From JBIKVP01 sp044356745 (GTDB taxonomy: Bacteria > Pseudomonadota > Alphaproteobacteria > Rhizobiales > Beijerinckiaceae): DNA of 64,000 nt. The translations under genes and the position numbers were made by a program. The DNA is taken from positions 1 through 64,000 of the forward strand of contig JBIKVP010000002.1 in NCBI GenBank assembly GCA_044356745.1, read 5' to 3'. The stretch's first letter is position 1. Each line of letters begins with the position of its first letter. Positions 40,305 through 48,502 of this stretch are shown in pieces. The notes beneath the pieces are model-generated. The model ran no database searches and was not told the origin of the DNA. It saw only the letters and a list, made by a program, of their open reading frames with translations.

Positions 40305-40689
40305 ATGCGTTTTGTGCTCTAGCGCACAAGCCAAGCATCAATAAAATATCAATGATCATAAAAATTATTGTTATCTTTCATGATCTTATGACTGTTTAGA
40401 ATGATTATCAACAAGACATCAGTTTCAAAAAAAGAGCTTGATCATCAAGTAAGACTTAAGCACAATGCCATCACGTTTTGGTGGATATTCAGGTTGCTTG
40501 AGTGTGAGTATTTTATAAGCCATCAATCATTCATGAAAACGTTGCGATGATGGTGTTATTATCACGTATGATACACAGTATTACTTTATAATATAACAAA
40601 ACTCATCAAACTCGACATATTTTACATCATGCCCTTCGTCACATATGACGCGGGAAAGCTATTTTATTGTTTAATGACAGGGGACGACT
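40305..40689. other. AT-rich intergenic region upstream of the haem peroxidase gene
   Basis: This 385-bp stretch has no supported gene. A TATAAT hexamer at 40587-40592 could be a -10 element for the peroxidase, but no good -35 is seen. GGGGAC at 40680-40685 precedes the peroxidase ATG. Confidence 0.3.
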
Positions 40690-42333
40690 ATGCCAATACC
40701 AATTTTACATACACATATCACATCCGATCACACTCATGCCGATAATCCGCCACCCGCAGCGATACCCAAAGCCAATATGAAACCTCGACATGGCAAGGGC
40801 GGGCGTCACCCGACACGTCAATCGCTTGATACACTTTCGGGGCATGATGATCCGGGAATGTTTGGCCGTATGTTTCCAAAGCTTCCTGCGCTTCATGTTT
40901 CTGAAGCGGCTTTACAAGCGCTGGCCGATGCGATGCTCGATGCCAATCCTGATAGCACTGCGGGTGAAAACTTACATATTCCTGCAGGCTTTACCTACTT
41001 AGGGCAGTTTATTGATCATGACATTACGCTTGATTTAACCTCAATTGCAGAAAAACAAGAGGATCCCACGGCAATCCAAAATTTTCGTACACCGCGACTT
41101 GATCTTGATGCGCTTTATGGCCTTGGCCCTGATGGTAGTCCGCATCTGTATGCACGTGATCCCAATACATTTGAGAAAACCGGTGTCAAATTTTTGATGG
41201 GACGTAATCAGCCCGTTCCCGATATTTTAAATGGAAACAGTACGCTTCTGAATGACTTGCCGCGTAGTTCACAAGGTTTGGCGCTTATTGGGGATCCACG
41301 CAATGATGAGAATATTGTTGTTGCGCAAACCCATTTAGCTTTTTTGAAATTTCACAATAAAGTTATCGATATGCTGAGTGTAAGCGAGCCAACACTTACT
41401 GGTGGAGCCTTATTTGATAAAGCGCGCCGGATTGTCACGTGGCATTATCAATGGTTAGTCCTCCACGATTTTGTTGAGCGTCTCACAGAGCCAGGAATTG
41501 TCGCTAAAATTCTTCATGAAGGGCGCAAATTTTATCGCTTCAAAAAAATTCCCTATATGCCCGTGGAGTTTTCTGCTGCGGCTTATCGTCTTGGTCACTC
41601 TATGGTTCGCGAAAACTATAACTATAATCGTGTGTTCAATGCGCAAGGCGGCATCGTCGTCGCTTCCTTAAACCTGCTTTTCCAATTTACAGGATTATCA
41701 GGACAGATTGTTGGCGAATTAGCCGGCAATCCACAAGGGCCACTCCCAGCTGCTACAGTTCCGAGTAACTGGATTATTGACTGGCGTAGGTTTTTTGATT
41801 TTGGCACGCCAGCCAGTGGTCAGCCTCATAGCCCTGAATCGTTTGAACTCAATCACTCTCGTAAACTTGATCCGATGATTATCCCTCAGCTGCATACGTT
41901 GCCAGGTGGGGGCGGTAATCTTGCCCTGCGTAATCTGCAACGTGGGGTGATGCTAGGTCTCCCTTCAGGGCAAAGTGTAGCAAAAGCAATTGGCGTTAAA
42001 CCTCTCACGCCAGAGCAAATTGCTCAAGGCTCGGATGGACAAGTTGCCAAAGCCCATAATCTACACAAAGAAACACCGCTTTGGTATTACATTTTGAAAG
42101 AGGCAAGCCTTCAGAAAAATGGTGAGCGCATGGGTGCTGTTGGCTCACGTCTAATTGCTGAAGTGTTTGTCGGTCTCGTGCATGGTGATCATTCATCTTA
42201 CCTGTGGCAAGAAAAAAACTGGAAACCCACGCTTCCTGCAAAAGTACCTGGTACATTCACAATGGTGGATATGCTTCAGTTTATCGGCGACATCAGCCCG
42301 ATTGATGGTGTGACGCAGGTCAACACACTTTAA
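40690..42333 (+). CDS. animal-type haem peroxidase family protein (PF03098 type)
   Basis: A 547-residue member of the peroxidase-cyclooxygenase superfamily. The distal His motif TYLGQFIDHD (His110) and the proximal His motif AYRLGHSMVRENY (His303) are both intact, and DPRNDENIVVAQTHLAFLKFHN between them is typical. No signal peptide or membrane segment is evident. The N-terminus is His/Pro-rich and carries a basic KPRHGKGGRH stretch. Substrate and role are unknown; bacterial members are sparsely distributed, so horizontal acquisition is plausible. A strong terminator follows. Confidence 0.88.
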   Translation: MPIPILHTHITSDHTHADNPPPAAIPKANMKPRHGKGGRHPTRQSLDTLSGHDDPGMFGRMFPKLPALHVSEAALQALADAMLDANPDSTAGENLHIPAGFTYLGQFIDHDITLDLTSIAEKQEDPTAIQNFRTPRLDLDALYGLGPDGSPHLYARDPNTFEKTGVKFLMGRNQPVPDILNGNSTLLNDLPRSSQGLALIGDPRNDENIVVAQTHLAFLKFHNKVIDMLSVSEPTLTGGALFDKARRIVTWHYQWLVLHDFVERLTEPGIVAKILHEGRKFYRFKKIPYMPVEFSAAAYRLGHSMVRENYNYNRVFNAQGGIVVASLNLLFQFTGLSGQIVGELAGNPQGPLPAATVPSNWIIDWRRFFDFGTPASGQPHSPESFELNHSRKLDPMIIPQLHTLPGGGGNLALRNLQRGVMLGLPSGQSVAKAIGVKPLTPEQIAQGSDGQVAKAHNLHKETPLWYYILKEASLQKNGERMGAVGSRLIAEVFVGLVHGDHSSYLWQEKNWKPTLPAKVPGTFTMVDMLQFIGDISPIDGVTQVNTL

Positions 42334-42356
42334 AAAAATCGCACGCTTACACAATG

Positions 42357-42386
42357 AAAAGCCCCTTAAAAAGGGGCTTTTTTTGT
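42357..42386. terminator. intrinsic terminator between the peroxidase gene and bamE
   Basis: Stem AAAAGCCCCTT / AAGGGGCTTTT with loop AAA, followed by a T-run on the plus strand. It ends the peroxidase transcript and, with its A-rich 5' side, may also act on convergent bamE. Confidence 0.88.
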
Positions 42387-42406
42387 GCATTTTTTTCAGA
42401 ATCCTT

Positions 42407-42886
42407 TTAAACTCCGAATGGATTAAAGGATCCCAAACCACGCATCAGGTTACGGACAAAGCTTTGCTCATTGCCACCTGTGGGCGTGGTGCGGCTTATG
42501 AAATCAAACACAACCCCGTCCTGCATGCCGTAATTGGCGATGCGCTCTACTTTGAAATTCTTGTTAAAATAAACTGCTGCAACGCGCTGATCGGCAATAG
42601 TGGGTGTCAGAAATTTAAAGCGCTGTCGTGTCGTCTGGCTGATGTAATAAAAGGTTTGATTTCCCACTGTTGAAACCGTTGAAGGCGTTCCCATCACTTT
42701 AAGCACGGTTTGCACATCTGTTCCCGGCTTGATGCTGACAAGTGCATCTTCGTCAAGAATGTAACCTTTAGGCTGCACTTCCTGCTCAAGACTTGAACAT
42801 GCAGATAGACCTGATCCCAGTAAAACACTCAAACCAATGATGGCGAGGCTGCGCTGAACCTGTTTTGCGACGTTGATCGTTTTCAT
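42407..42886 (-). CDS. bamE: outer membrane assembly lipoprotein BamE (SmpA/OmlA)
   Basis: BamE is a lipoprotein accessory of the BAM complex that inserts outer membrane proteins. The 159-residue product has a lipoprotein signal with lipobox LSAC (Cys30) and the SmpA/OmlA domain (DALVSIKPGTDVQTVLKVMGTPSTVSTVGNQTFYYI). A C-terminal extension (about residues 130-159) follows. The extension is longer than in enterobacterial BamE, as is usual in alphaproteobacteria. Confidence 0.92.
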   Translation of the reverse strand: MKTINVAKQVQRSLAIIGLSVLLGSGLSACSSLEQEVQPKGYILDEDALVSIKPGTDVQTVLKVMGTPSTVSTVGNQTFYYISQTTRQRFKFLTPTIADQRVAAVYFNKNFKVERIANYGMQDGVVFDFISRTTPTGGNEQSFVRNLMRGLGSFNPFGV

Positions 42887-42999
42887 CGCCTATCCCTCAA
42901 GCTTTATCGTTTAATCCTATATGCTGACTAAACACGTTGTGTGGCTTTGGCAAGGCAGCTTAACGATTCAATCGTGGACGATGGGCGGTTAGATACGTA

Positions 43000-43452
43000 T
43001 TAGCGTTTTGCGCCACTTGTCGTGCCTTCACCAGCAGGAGCCTGACGTGTGGGGTGTACCGCACCTTTTTCAGGAGGTGTGCAGACCACTTTATCCTCGT
43101 AAACATAACACACGCTCATTGCGCCTGTACGCTGGTCAACACGGAACACACCGCCCTCCCGCTCATGGCGTGATGCAATAAGTGCAAACTCAGAGGGTTC
43201 TTGTCGCCCTGCGCCTTCTCCGGAAGGGAAACATAGCGTTACACCCAATGAGCCTTCTTTAAGGCCATATTGGCACGCGCCAACTTCACCTGTCACACGA
43301 TCAATGCGATAAACGCGGTTGAGATCGGTTTGCGGTGATGCAATAAAATCAAATTGTCCCGCTGTCACATGAAGCGTGCTTGCTAACATCAAAAGGATTA
43401 CGGATAGAACACGGATAACCATTTGATGATGCTTTATCCCATGACACATCAT
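43000..43452 (-). CDS. small secreted protein with two internal repeats
   Basis: A 150-residue unrecognised protein. The ATG at 43452 is chosen because GGGAGA lies 7 bases upstream, although the frame extends 31 codons further. A signal peptide (VIRVLSVILLMLASTLHVTAG) ends near residue 31. The mature part contains two similar units: VYRIDRVTGEVGACQY and VFRVDQRTGAMSVCYV, each preceded by an F-IAS-type strand (FDFIAS, FALIAS) and followed by a second Cys (TLCFP, VVCTPP). This suggests a duplicated beta-hairpin domain with two disulfides. Periplasmic location is inferred; function unknown. Confidence 0.7.
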   Translation of the reverse strand: MMCHGIKHHQMVIRVLSVILLMLASTLHVTAGQFDFIASPQTDLNRVYRIDRVTGEVGACQYGLKEGSLGVTLCFPSGEGAGRQEPSEFALIASRHEREGGVFRVDQRTGAMSVCYVYEDKVVCTPPEKGAVHPTRQAPAGEGTTSGAKR

Positions 43453-43554
43453 GTTCGTTCTCCCTTTTACAAACTTATCGTCACGAATCATTTTGTCTAT
43501 GATAGGGGGAGAAGCCTTATTGCGTCCACATTTGCCTCTTCTCATTGAAAGATC

Positions 43555-44550
43555 ATGACTGCTGTAATGTTAGAGCCACCTCACTTACATTTTTTGCCTT
43601 TTCCCACACCTATGGATGCGCGCTTTAAGGAGTTGGAAGGGGCTGTTGTTGCGCTTGGCAATTTTGATGGCGTACATTTAGGACATAAAGCCGTGATTGA
43701 GCGCACGGTTCAGCTCGCGCAAAGTTGTAAAGCACGGCCGATGCTTTTAACGTTTGAACCACATCCCAATGTGTTTTTTAAACCTGATCAACCTTTTTTT
43801 CGTCTCACATCACCGCGTGTGAAGGCTGCTGTTGCGCAACATTATCAATGCGGTGCAACAAGTGTGTTGCCTTTTAATCAGGCGCTTGCGTCTTTAAATG
43901 CAGATGATTTTCTCACGCAAGTCTTAGGTAAAATGCTGCGCATTTCAGGTGTGGTGGTAGGGCATGACTTCCACTTTGGCTTTCAACGACAGGGTAACCC
44001 TGATTTTCTCAAAAAATGGTGTGTGGCAAGGGGTATTCCAGTTGATGTGATTCAAGCGATCACCACATCATCTCAGGTCATTTCGTCAACGCGCATTCGC
44101 CGCGCGCTTGAAGAGGGGCTGGTGGAAGCCGCCAATGACTTACTTGGTTATCGCTGGATGGTGTCAGGTGTTGTTGAGCAGGGGGCACAAAACGGACGCA
44201 AACTTGGCTTTCCAACAGCAAATATCGCCATTGGTTCTGACTGTCAGCTTAAACATGGGGTTTATGCCGTGCGCGTTCGGATTGAGGGCGAAAAGGGAAT
44301 ATGGTCTGGAGCAGCGAGTTTTGGCCGCCGCCCTATGTTTGATAATGGAGCTCCCTTACTGGAAGTCTTTTTGATGGATTTTGAGGGTGATCTTTATGGC
44401 AAAACATTATGGGTAGAGTTTGTTGCGTTTATTCGTTTTGAAGCGCGTTTTGCCACACTGGATGCAATGATCGCGAAAATGCATCAGGATGTCGATGATG
44501 TGCGTGCGGCACTTAAAATTGAGCAGTCAACATCATTGTGGGATGTGTAA
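43555..44550 (+). CDS. ribF: bifunctional riboflavin kinase / FAD synthetase
   Basis: Makes FMN from riboflavin and FAD from FMN. The 331-residue product has the N-terminal nucleotidyltransferase domain with ALGNFDGVHLGH and ISSTRIRRALEEG, and the C-terminal flavokinase domain (GRKLGFPTANIAI, then FGRRPMFDNGAPLLEVFLMDFEGDLYG). An ATG five codons downstream is an alternative start. Its 3' end overlaps the convergent cysG by 18 bases. FAD supply fits the flavoproteins encoded nearby, but no direct link is implied. Confidence 0.94.
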   Translation: MTAVMLEPPHLHFLPFPTPMDARFKELEGAVVALGNFDGVHLGHKAVIERTVQLAQSCKARPMLLTFEPHPNVFFKPDQPFFRLTSPRVKAAVAQHYQCGATSVLPFNQALASLNADDFLTQVLGKMLRISGVVVGHDFHFGFQRQGNPDFLKKWCVARGIPVDVIQAITTSSQVISSTRIRRALEEGLVEAANDLLGYRWMVSGVVEQGAQNGRKLGFPTANIAIGSDCQLKHGVYAVRVRIEGEKGIWSGAASFGRRPMFDNGAPLLEVFLMDFEGDLYGKTLWVEFVAFIRFEARFATLDAMIAKMHQDVDDVRAALKIEQSTSLWDV

Positions 44551-46068
44551 ACTCATGGCCTGTCCAATGAGAACAAGCACAGGACCTGTGGCCTCCAGTG
44601 TTTGAATATCATGCACAAGTTGATCAAGAGTGCTAATCACCCGTTTTTCGCCTTCTCGCGTCGCGTTCATCATGGCAATTGCAGGTGTTTTTGGATCCAG
44701 TCCGGCCTTAAGCACATTGTCTATGAGTGAGGGAAGCGTATATTTGGGCATATAAACAACGGTTGTCGCTTCTTTATCGGCAAGTGCTGACCAGTCCATA
44801 TTTTTCGGAAGCTGACCATCTTTGGCATGGCCTGTGATATATTGTAGGCGACGGGCATAATCGCGATGTGTGAGAGACACGTTTAAAGACGCTGCTGCTC
44901 CTTGAGCTGAGCTGATGCCCGGCACGATGCTCAAAGGAATGTTGGCTTGACGGCAGGCATCAATTTCTTCTCCTGCGCGTCCAAAAATAAGGGGATCACC
45001 GCTTTTAAGGCGCACGACGTGCTTGCCTTCTTTGGCCAGTTTTACAATCAAGCCGTTGATGTCTCCTTGGCGGCATGAGGGGCCATGCCCTGTTTTACCC
45101 ACCAGAATGCGCTCTGCCTCGCGCCGCGCTATTTCCAAAATGGCAGGAGCGACAAGTGCATCATACAAAATCACATCCGCCGATTGCAGCATCCGCACGG
45201 CTTTTAGCGTGAGAAGTTCAGGGTCACCTGGGCCAGCGCCGACAAGCGAGACACGCCCCATCTGGCGTTCTGGCGCATCCGCATCAATGCTTGCCATAAG
45301 CTCGCGCTGATCCTCACCTGTGGGTTTGCGCGTGAGACCTGCAAGTGCTTTAGCGGTAAATGCTTCCCAGAATGTGCGTCGCTTCGCAAAGGGAAGCGCA
45401 AGGGCTTGAACAGCAGGTCGCCAGTCTTGGGCGGCTTGCGCCCAGCTTTTGAGGCTTTGGGGCAAAATCGCCTCAATTTTTGCGCGGATGGCCTGACCAA
45501 ATACAGGTGCTGCGCCATCGGTGGAGATCGACACAATCAGAGGAGAGCGATTGACAATGCCGCCAAACTGAAAATCGCAAAAGGAAGGCTTATCGACAAT
45601 ATTCACAGGGCAGCCCGCTTTGCGTCCTGCTTTGATAAAGGCAAGCGCCTCCTCTTCTTCCTCCACATCGGCGATGGCGAGCGTTGTCCCTGTCAGATCA
45701 TCAGGTGTCCAGTGGCGCGGGTGGAGGGTGAGAGTGCCTGTTTGTTGCGTCATGCCCGTGTTTGACAAGGGCATCCACGCCTTCTCTTCTTCACCCGTCG
45801 CTAAGTCGTGGATACGCGGGTCAAGCCCGCGCATGACGGCCTGAGGTTCAAGAGTATATCTTTCCAAAAGCGCATTAAACGCTTCACCATCTTCATTGTT
45901 CGTAAACACATGCACATTCGCACCAGCGGCCAGAAGCAGTTCCGCTTTCCACGCTGCGCCCTCGGACGATCCCACCAGCACAACTTTTTTGCCCTTAAGT
46001 TTGAAGAACACAGGCAATACGGCAAGCGGTTCGATGCGTGCAGGAGTGGATTGGGGGGGGAGGTTCAT
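44533..46068 (-). CDS. cysG: siroheme synthase CysG with an in-frame palindromic-element insertion
   Basis: A trifunctional enzyme making siroheme from uroporphyrinogen III. The 511-residue product has an N-terminal precorrin-2 dehydrogenase/ferrochelatase domain (LKGKKVVLVGSSEGAAWKAELLLAAGA) and a C-terminal SAM uroporphyrinogen methyltransferase domain (VSLVGAGPGDPELLTLKAV, VVRLKSGDPLIFGRAGEE). Residues ~77-109 (AVMRGLDPRIHDLATG through GMTQQ) are absent from the usual family pattern and are encoded by two inverted copies of a 32-bp palindrome. The reading frame is kept. Siroheme is the cofactor of CysI in this cluster. Confidence 0.93.
   Translation of the reverse strand: MNLPPQSTPARIEPLAVLPVFFKLKGKKVVLVGSSEGAAWKAELLLAAGANVHVFTNNEDGEAFNALLERYTLEPQAVMRGLDPRIHDLATGEEEKAWMPLSNTGMTQQTGTLTLHPRHWTPDDLTGTTLAIADVEEEEEALAFIKAGRKAGCPVNIVDKPSFCDFQFGGIVNRSPLIVSISTDGAAPVFGQAIRAKIEAILPQSLKSWAQAAQDWRPAVQALALPFAKRRTFWEAFTAKALAGLTRKPTGEDQRELMASIDADAPERQMGRVSLVGAGPGDPELLTLKAVRMLQSADVILYDALVAPAILEIARREAERILVGKTGHGPSCRQGDINGLIVKLAKEGKHVVRLKSGDPLIFGRAGEEIDACRQANIPLSIVPGISSAQGAAASLNVSLTHRDYARRLQYITGHAKDGQLPKNMDWSALADKEATTVVYMPKYTLPSLIDNVLKAGLDPKTPAIAMMNATREGEKRVISTLDQLVHDIQTLEATGPVLVLIGQAMSLHIPQ
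45748..45838. repeat. composite palindromic element inside cysG (family 1, head-to-head pair)
   Basis: Two 32-bp family-1 units, 45748-45779 and 45807-45838, in opposite orientation around a 27-bp spacer. Unit ends are CGTGGAT and CATGACG, with a 7-base arm, 5-base loop and 7-base arm between. The second unit is identical to the units at 47918, 48437 and 53812. The first has different arm bases with one mismatch. The element is translated within cysG in frame. Confidence 0.9.
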
Positions 46069-46108
46069 GCAATCTCGTTTCGCGTCGATAAATTCTGACT
46101 CATCTTGA

Positions 46109-46127
46109 CATGGTAAGACTTACCATG
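46109..46127. promoter_or_regulatory. 19-bp perfect palindrome between cysN and cysG
   Basis: CATGGTAAG-A-CTTACCATG lies in the 69-bp gap between the cysN stop and the cysG start. It could be a protein-binding operator (the TGGT-ACCA half-sites resemble GntR-type operators) or an mRNA hairpin affecting cysG expression. The function is not established. Confidence 0.45.
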
Positions 46128-46137
46128 ATGCATATTC

Positions 46138-47796
46138 CTATATCCCCTCACCATATGTATTTCCGGTTGTTGATGTTTCGTCCCGAATAATACCATATTC
46201 ACTGCGCGCCCAAGCGCGCTCATGCAAATAATAAAGAACAAGTTTGATCAAAATTTCAGCGCTCACAACACTGAGTGCAATCCATAAACGGTGCGTGAAA
46301 AGATAAACCAACCCGAAGGTTATGGCAGATGCTTTCAGGCGCCATGTCAGCGCTTTAAGAGCGCTGCGGCGCTTGTTTTCACCCGCTCGCTCAAGCCACG
46401 TATTCCAACCATTTTTAAGACGCTGCATCATTGAAAGCGCATCTTGAGGCGCTTGAAGAGCCTGTGTATCCGCATCAAAATCAATCAGCCCGAGCGCAAC
46501 CGTATTGTTGGTGATTTTATCAATGAGAATGAAACCGCCCAGATCATGATTATCGCGATAATTTGTGGTGGTGAGGGGACGATCAAGCTCTAAGGTAGCT
46601 AAACCGATTTCATTCATTTTAAGCGCGTTAGCCTCTTGAGGTGTAAACGCATGAATATCAATGCTGTAATGTAGTTTTCCTAACGTTGCGGTCAGGGTCT
46701 GAGTGCCCAGCTTGAGCCAGTATGCCCCTTTGGGTTTGAGTGCGGCCTCATTGAGCCAGAGCAGGCGGGCATTAATGCGGTTGTGTACGAGACCTGTCAA
46801 AGCGCCTTTTACCAGCACATCACCGCGTGAAATATCAATTTCATTGCTCATGGTGAGGGTAACCGCTTGCCCTGTCACCGCCTCAATCAAATCACCATCA
46901 TAGGTGACGATGCGTGTAATCGTGCTGGTCTGGCCACTGGGCAGGGCTGTAATAGAATCGCCCACTTTGATTGACCCACTGGCGACCCAGCCTGCATATC
47001 CCCGAAACGTGTGATCAGGGCGATTAACCCATTGCACAGGAAAGCGAAACGCTTGTTCTTCAAATTGTGAATTGCTCACATCCGCCGCTTCAAGATGGGC
47101 AAGAAGCGTCTGACCTTGATACCACGACATGTGTGTTGAGGGGGTTGTGACATTATCCCCTTTGAGCGCAGACATCGGGATCGGCGTGATGGTCTCAAAG
47201 CCTAAATCTTTGGCCATCTCAAGGTAATCGCGCACGAATTGATCAAACGTTTCTTGTTTGTAATCCACCAGATCCATTTTATTAATGGCGACAACCACAT
47301 GCCTCACCCCAAGCAGGGAGACGATGTAAGAATGGCGGCGGGTTTGCGGCAAAATGCCTTTGCGCGCATCAACCAGAATAACAGCCAGATCAGCGGTGGA
47401 CGCGCCTGTCGCCATGTTGCGGGTGTATTGCTCGTGCCCTGGGGTATCGGCGACAATAAAACCACGGCGCGGTGTCGAGAAATAACGATACGCCACATCA
47501 ATGGTGATGCCCTGTTCGCGCTCTGCCGCTAAACCATCAACCAGCAATGCAAAATCAAGCTCTTCGCCTTGTGTGCCGAATTTTTTGGAGTCTTTATCAA
47601 GCGCCGAAAGATGATCTTCAAACACGAGTTTTGAATCATAAAGCAAACGGCCAATGAGTGTAGACTTGCCATCATCCACCGATCCACAGGTGATAAAGCG
47701 CAACAGCTCAGGCTGCTGTGGTTGAGGTTCAGAACGCGCTTGAGGTGTTAGCGTGTCGTTTTCAAGGGGTTTGGTGGCGATTGCGTTCTGGAGCAT
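46138..47796 (-). CDS. cysN: sulfate adenylyltransferase large subunit CysN with a C-terminal DUF2061 domain
   Basis: CysN is the GTPase subunit that, with CysD, activates sulfate to APS. The 552-residue product has the elongation-factor-like GTPase (GSVDDGKSTLIGRLLYD, DTPGHEQYTRNMATG, NKMD) and beta-barrel domains to about residue 440. The C-terminal ~75 residues (from 477, with two hydrophobic segments) match DUF2061, a small membrane domain, instead of the APS kinase CysC found in CysNC fusions. The domain could tether the enzyme to the membrane. CysD precedes it, but an AT-rich insert separates them. Confidence 0.92.
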   Translation of the reverse strand: MLQNAIATKPLENDTLTPQARSEPQPQQPELLRFITCGSVDDGKSTLIGRLLYDSKLVFEDHLSALDKDSKKFGTQGEELDFALLVDGLAAEREQGITIDVAYRYFSTPRRGFIVADTPGHEQYTRNMATGASTADLAVILVDARKGILPQTRRHSYIVSLLGVRHVVVAINKMDLVDYKQETFDQFVRDYLEMAKDLGFETITPIPMSALKGDNVTTPSTHMSWYQGQTLLAHLEAADVSNSQFEEQAFRFPVQWVNRPDHTFRGYAGWVASGSIKVGDSITALPSGQTSTITRIVTYDGDLIEAVTGQAVTLTMSNEIDISRGDVLVKGALTGLVHNRINARLLWLNEAALKPKGAYWLKLGTQTLTATLGKLHYSIDIHAFTPQEANALKMNEIGLATLELDRPLTTTNYRDNHDLGGFILIDKITNNTVALGLIDFDADTQALQAPQDALSMMQRLKNGWNTWLERAGENKRRSALKALTWRLKASAITFGLVYLFTHRLWIALSVVSAEILIKLVLYYLHERAWARSEYGIIRDETSTTGNTYGEGI

Positions 47797-47917
47797 TGTT
47801 GGGACTCTGGTGATAAGCGAATAGACAATAGACAGTGGTGAATGGTGAATAGTTAAGAGAGCGGTTTTAAGAAAGACGTGTCATGACGGTTCATGTTTCA
47901 TGCGTTAGAATCTCAAC

Positions 47918-47949
47918 CGTCATGCGCGGGCTTGACCCGCGTATCCACG
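47918..47949 (-). repeat. family-1 palindromic unit, left boundary of cassette b
   Basis: 32 bp, identical in reverse orientation to 48437-48468. Stem CGCGGG / CCCGCG with loop TCAAG, ends CGTGGAT and CATGACG, extended outward by GGTTGAGATTC. It lies 122 bp upstream of the cysN start. Confidence 0.9.
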
Positions 47950-47984
47950 TATATCTAAAATATATCATCCCCTTCCAATCAAAA

Positions 47985-48407
47985 TTATGATTTATGCCCC
48001 CAAACCCATCGGGACAGAAACACAGATGTAATAGAAATCAATACGATCGACATAACTACTAAAAAGCCACTTATTGCATAAATCAGTGTTTTTTCTAAAT
48101 TAAACATTTTTAATGAACTGCTCAAATCAAGTTTTCCTAATCTCATTTTGGCAATTTCATGTGGGCCAACCCAAGCATCATGAGTTGAACAACCAAGAGA
48201 CTTGGCATTAATATTTCCATAGTCGTTCAAATGCGCTTTTGTTAATTCGTCTGGAATTCGTTCAACACAATCATATATTAAGCGTATTTCAGAAGATCTT
48301 TGCTTATCTTTAGAATACAACTCAAGGTCACTAATTACGTTATATCCAGCCGAGAATAGTCCAACAACACAAGCCAATCGAAATCCTCTCCATATCCAAA
48401 TCCGCAT
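47985..48407 (-). CDS. AT-rich membrane protein inserted between cysD and cysN
   Basis: A 140-residue unrecognised protein. It has an N-terminal membrane segment (about residues 8-25), a soluble middle with three Cys (YDCVERIPDEL, LGCSTHDAWVGP) and a C-terminal membrane segment (about 108-132) before WVWGHKS. Composition is clearly more AT-rich than cysD and cysN. The topology suggests a two-helix protein with a ~75-residue loop. It lies between inverted family-1 units on the operon's strand, in a place where cysD and cysN are normally adjacent. No sulfur-related motif is seen. Confidence 0.65.
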   Translation of the reverse strand: MRIWIWRGFRLACVVGLFSAGYNVISDLELYSKDKQRSSEIRLIYDCVERIPDELTKAHLNDYGNINAKSLGCSTHDAWVGPHEIAKMRLGKLDLSSSLKMFNLEKTLIYAISGFLVVMSIVLISITSVFLSRWVWGHKS

Positions 48408-48436
48408 GTTTTAAACCTTAGTGATTTTAGTAAAAA

Positions 48437-48468
48437 CGTGGATACGCGGGTCAAGCCCGCGCATGACG
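48437..48468 (+). repeat. family-1 palindromic unit, right boundary of cassette b
   Basis: 32-bp unit identical to those at 45807 and 53812 and to the inverse of 47918. It ends 34 bp before the cysD stop codon on the complementary strand. Confidence 0.9.
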
Positions 48469-48502
48469 GTTGGTGGTTCACGAGTGCTGTTCCGAGCAAC
48501 CT

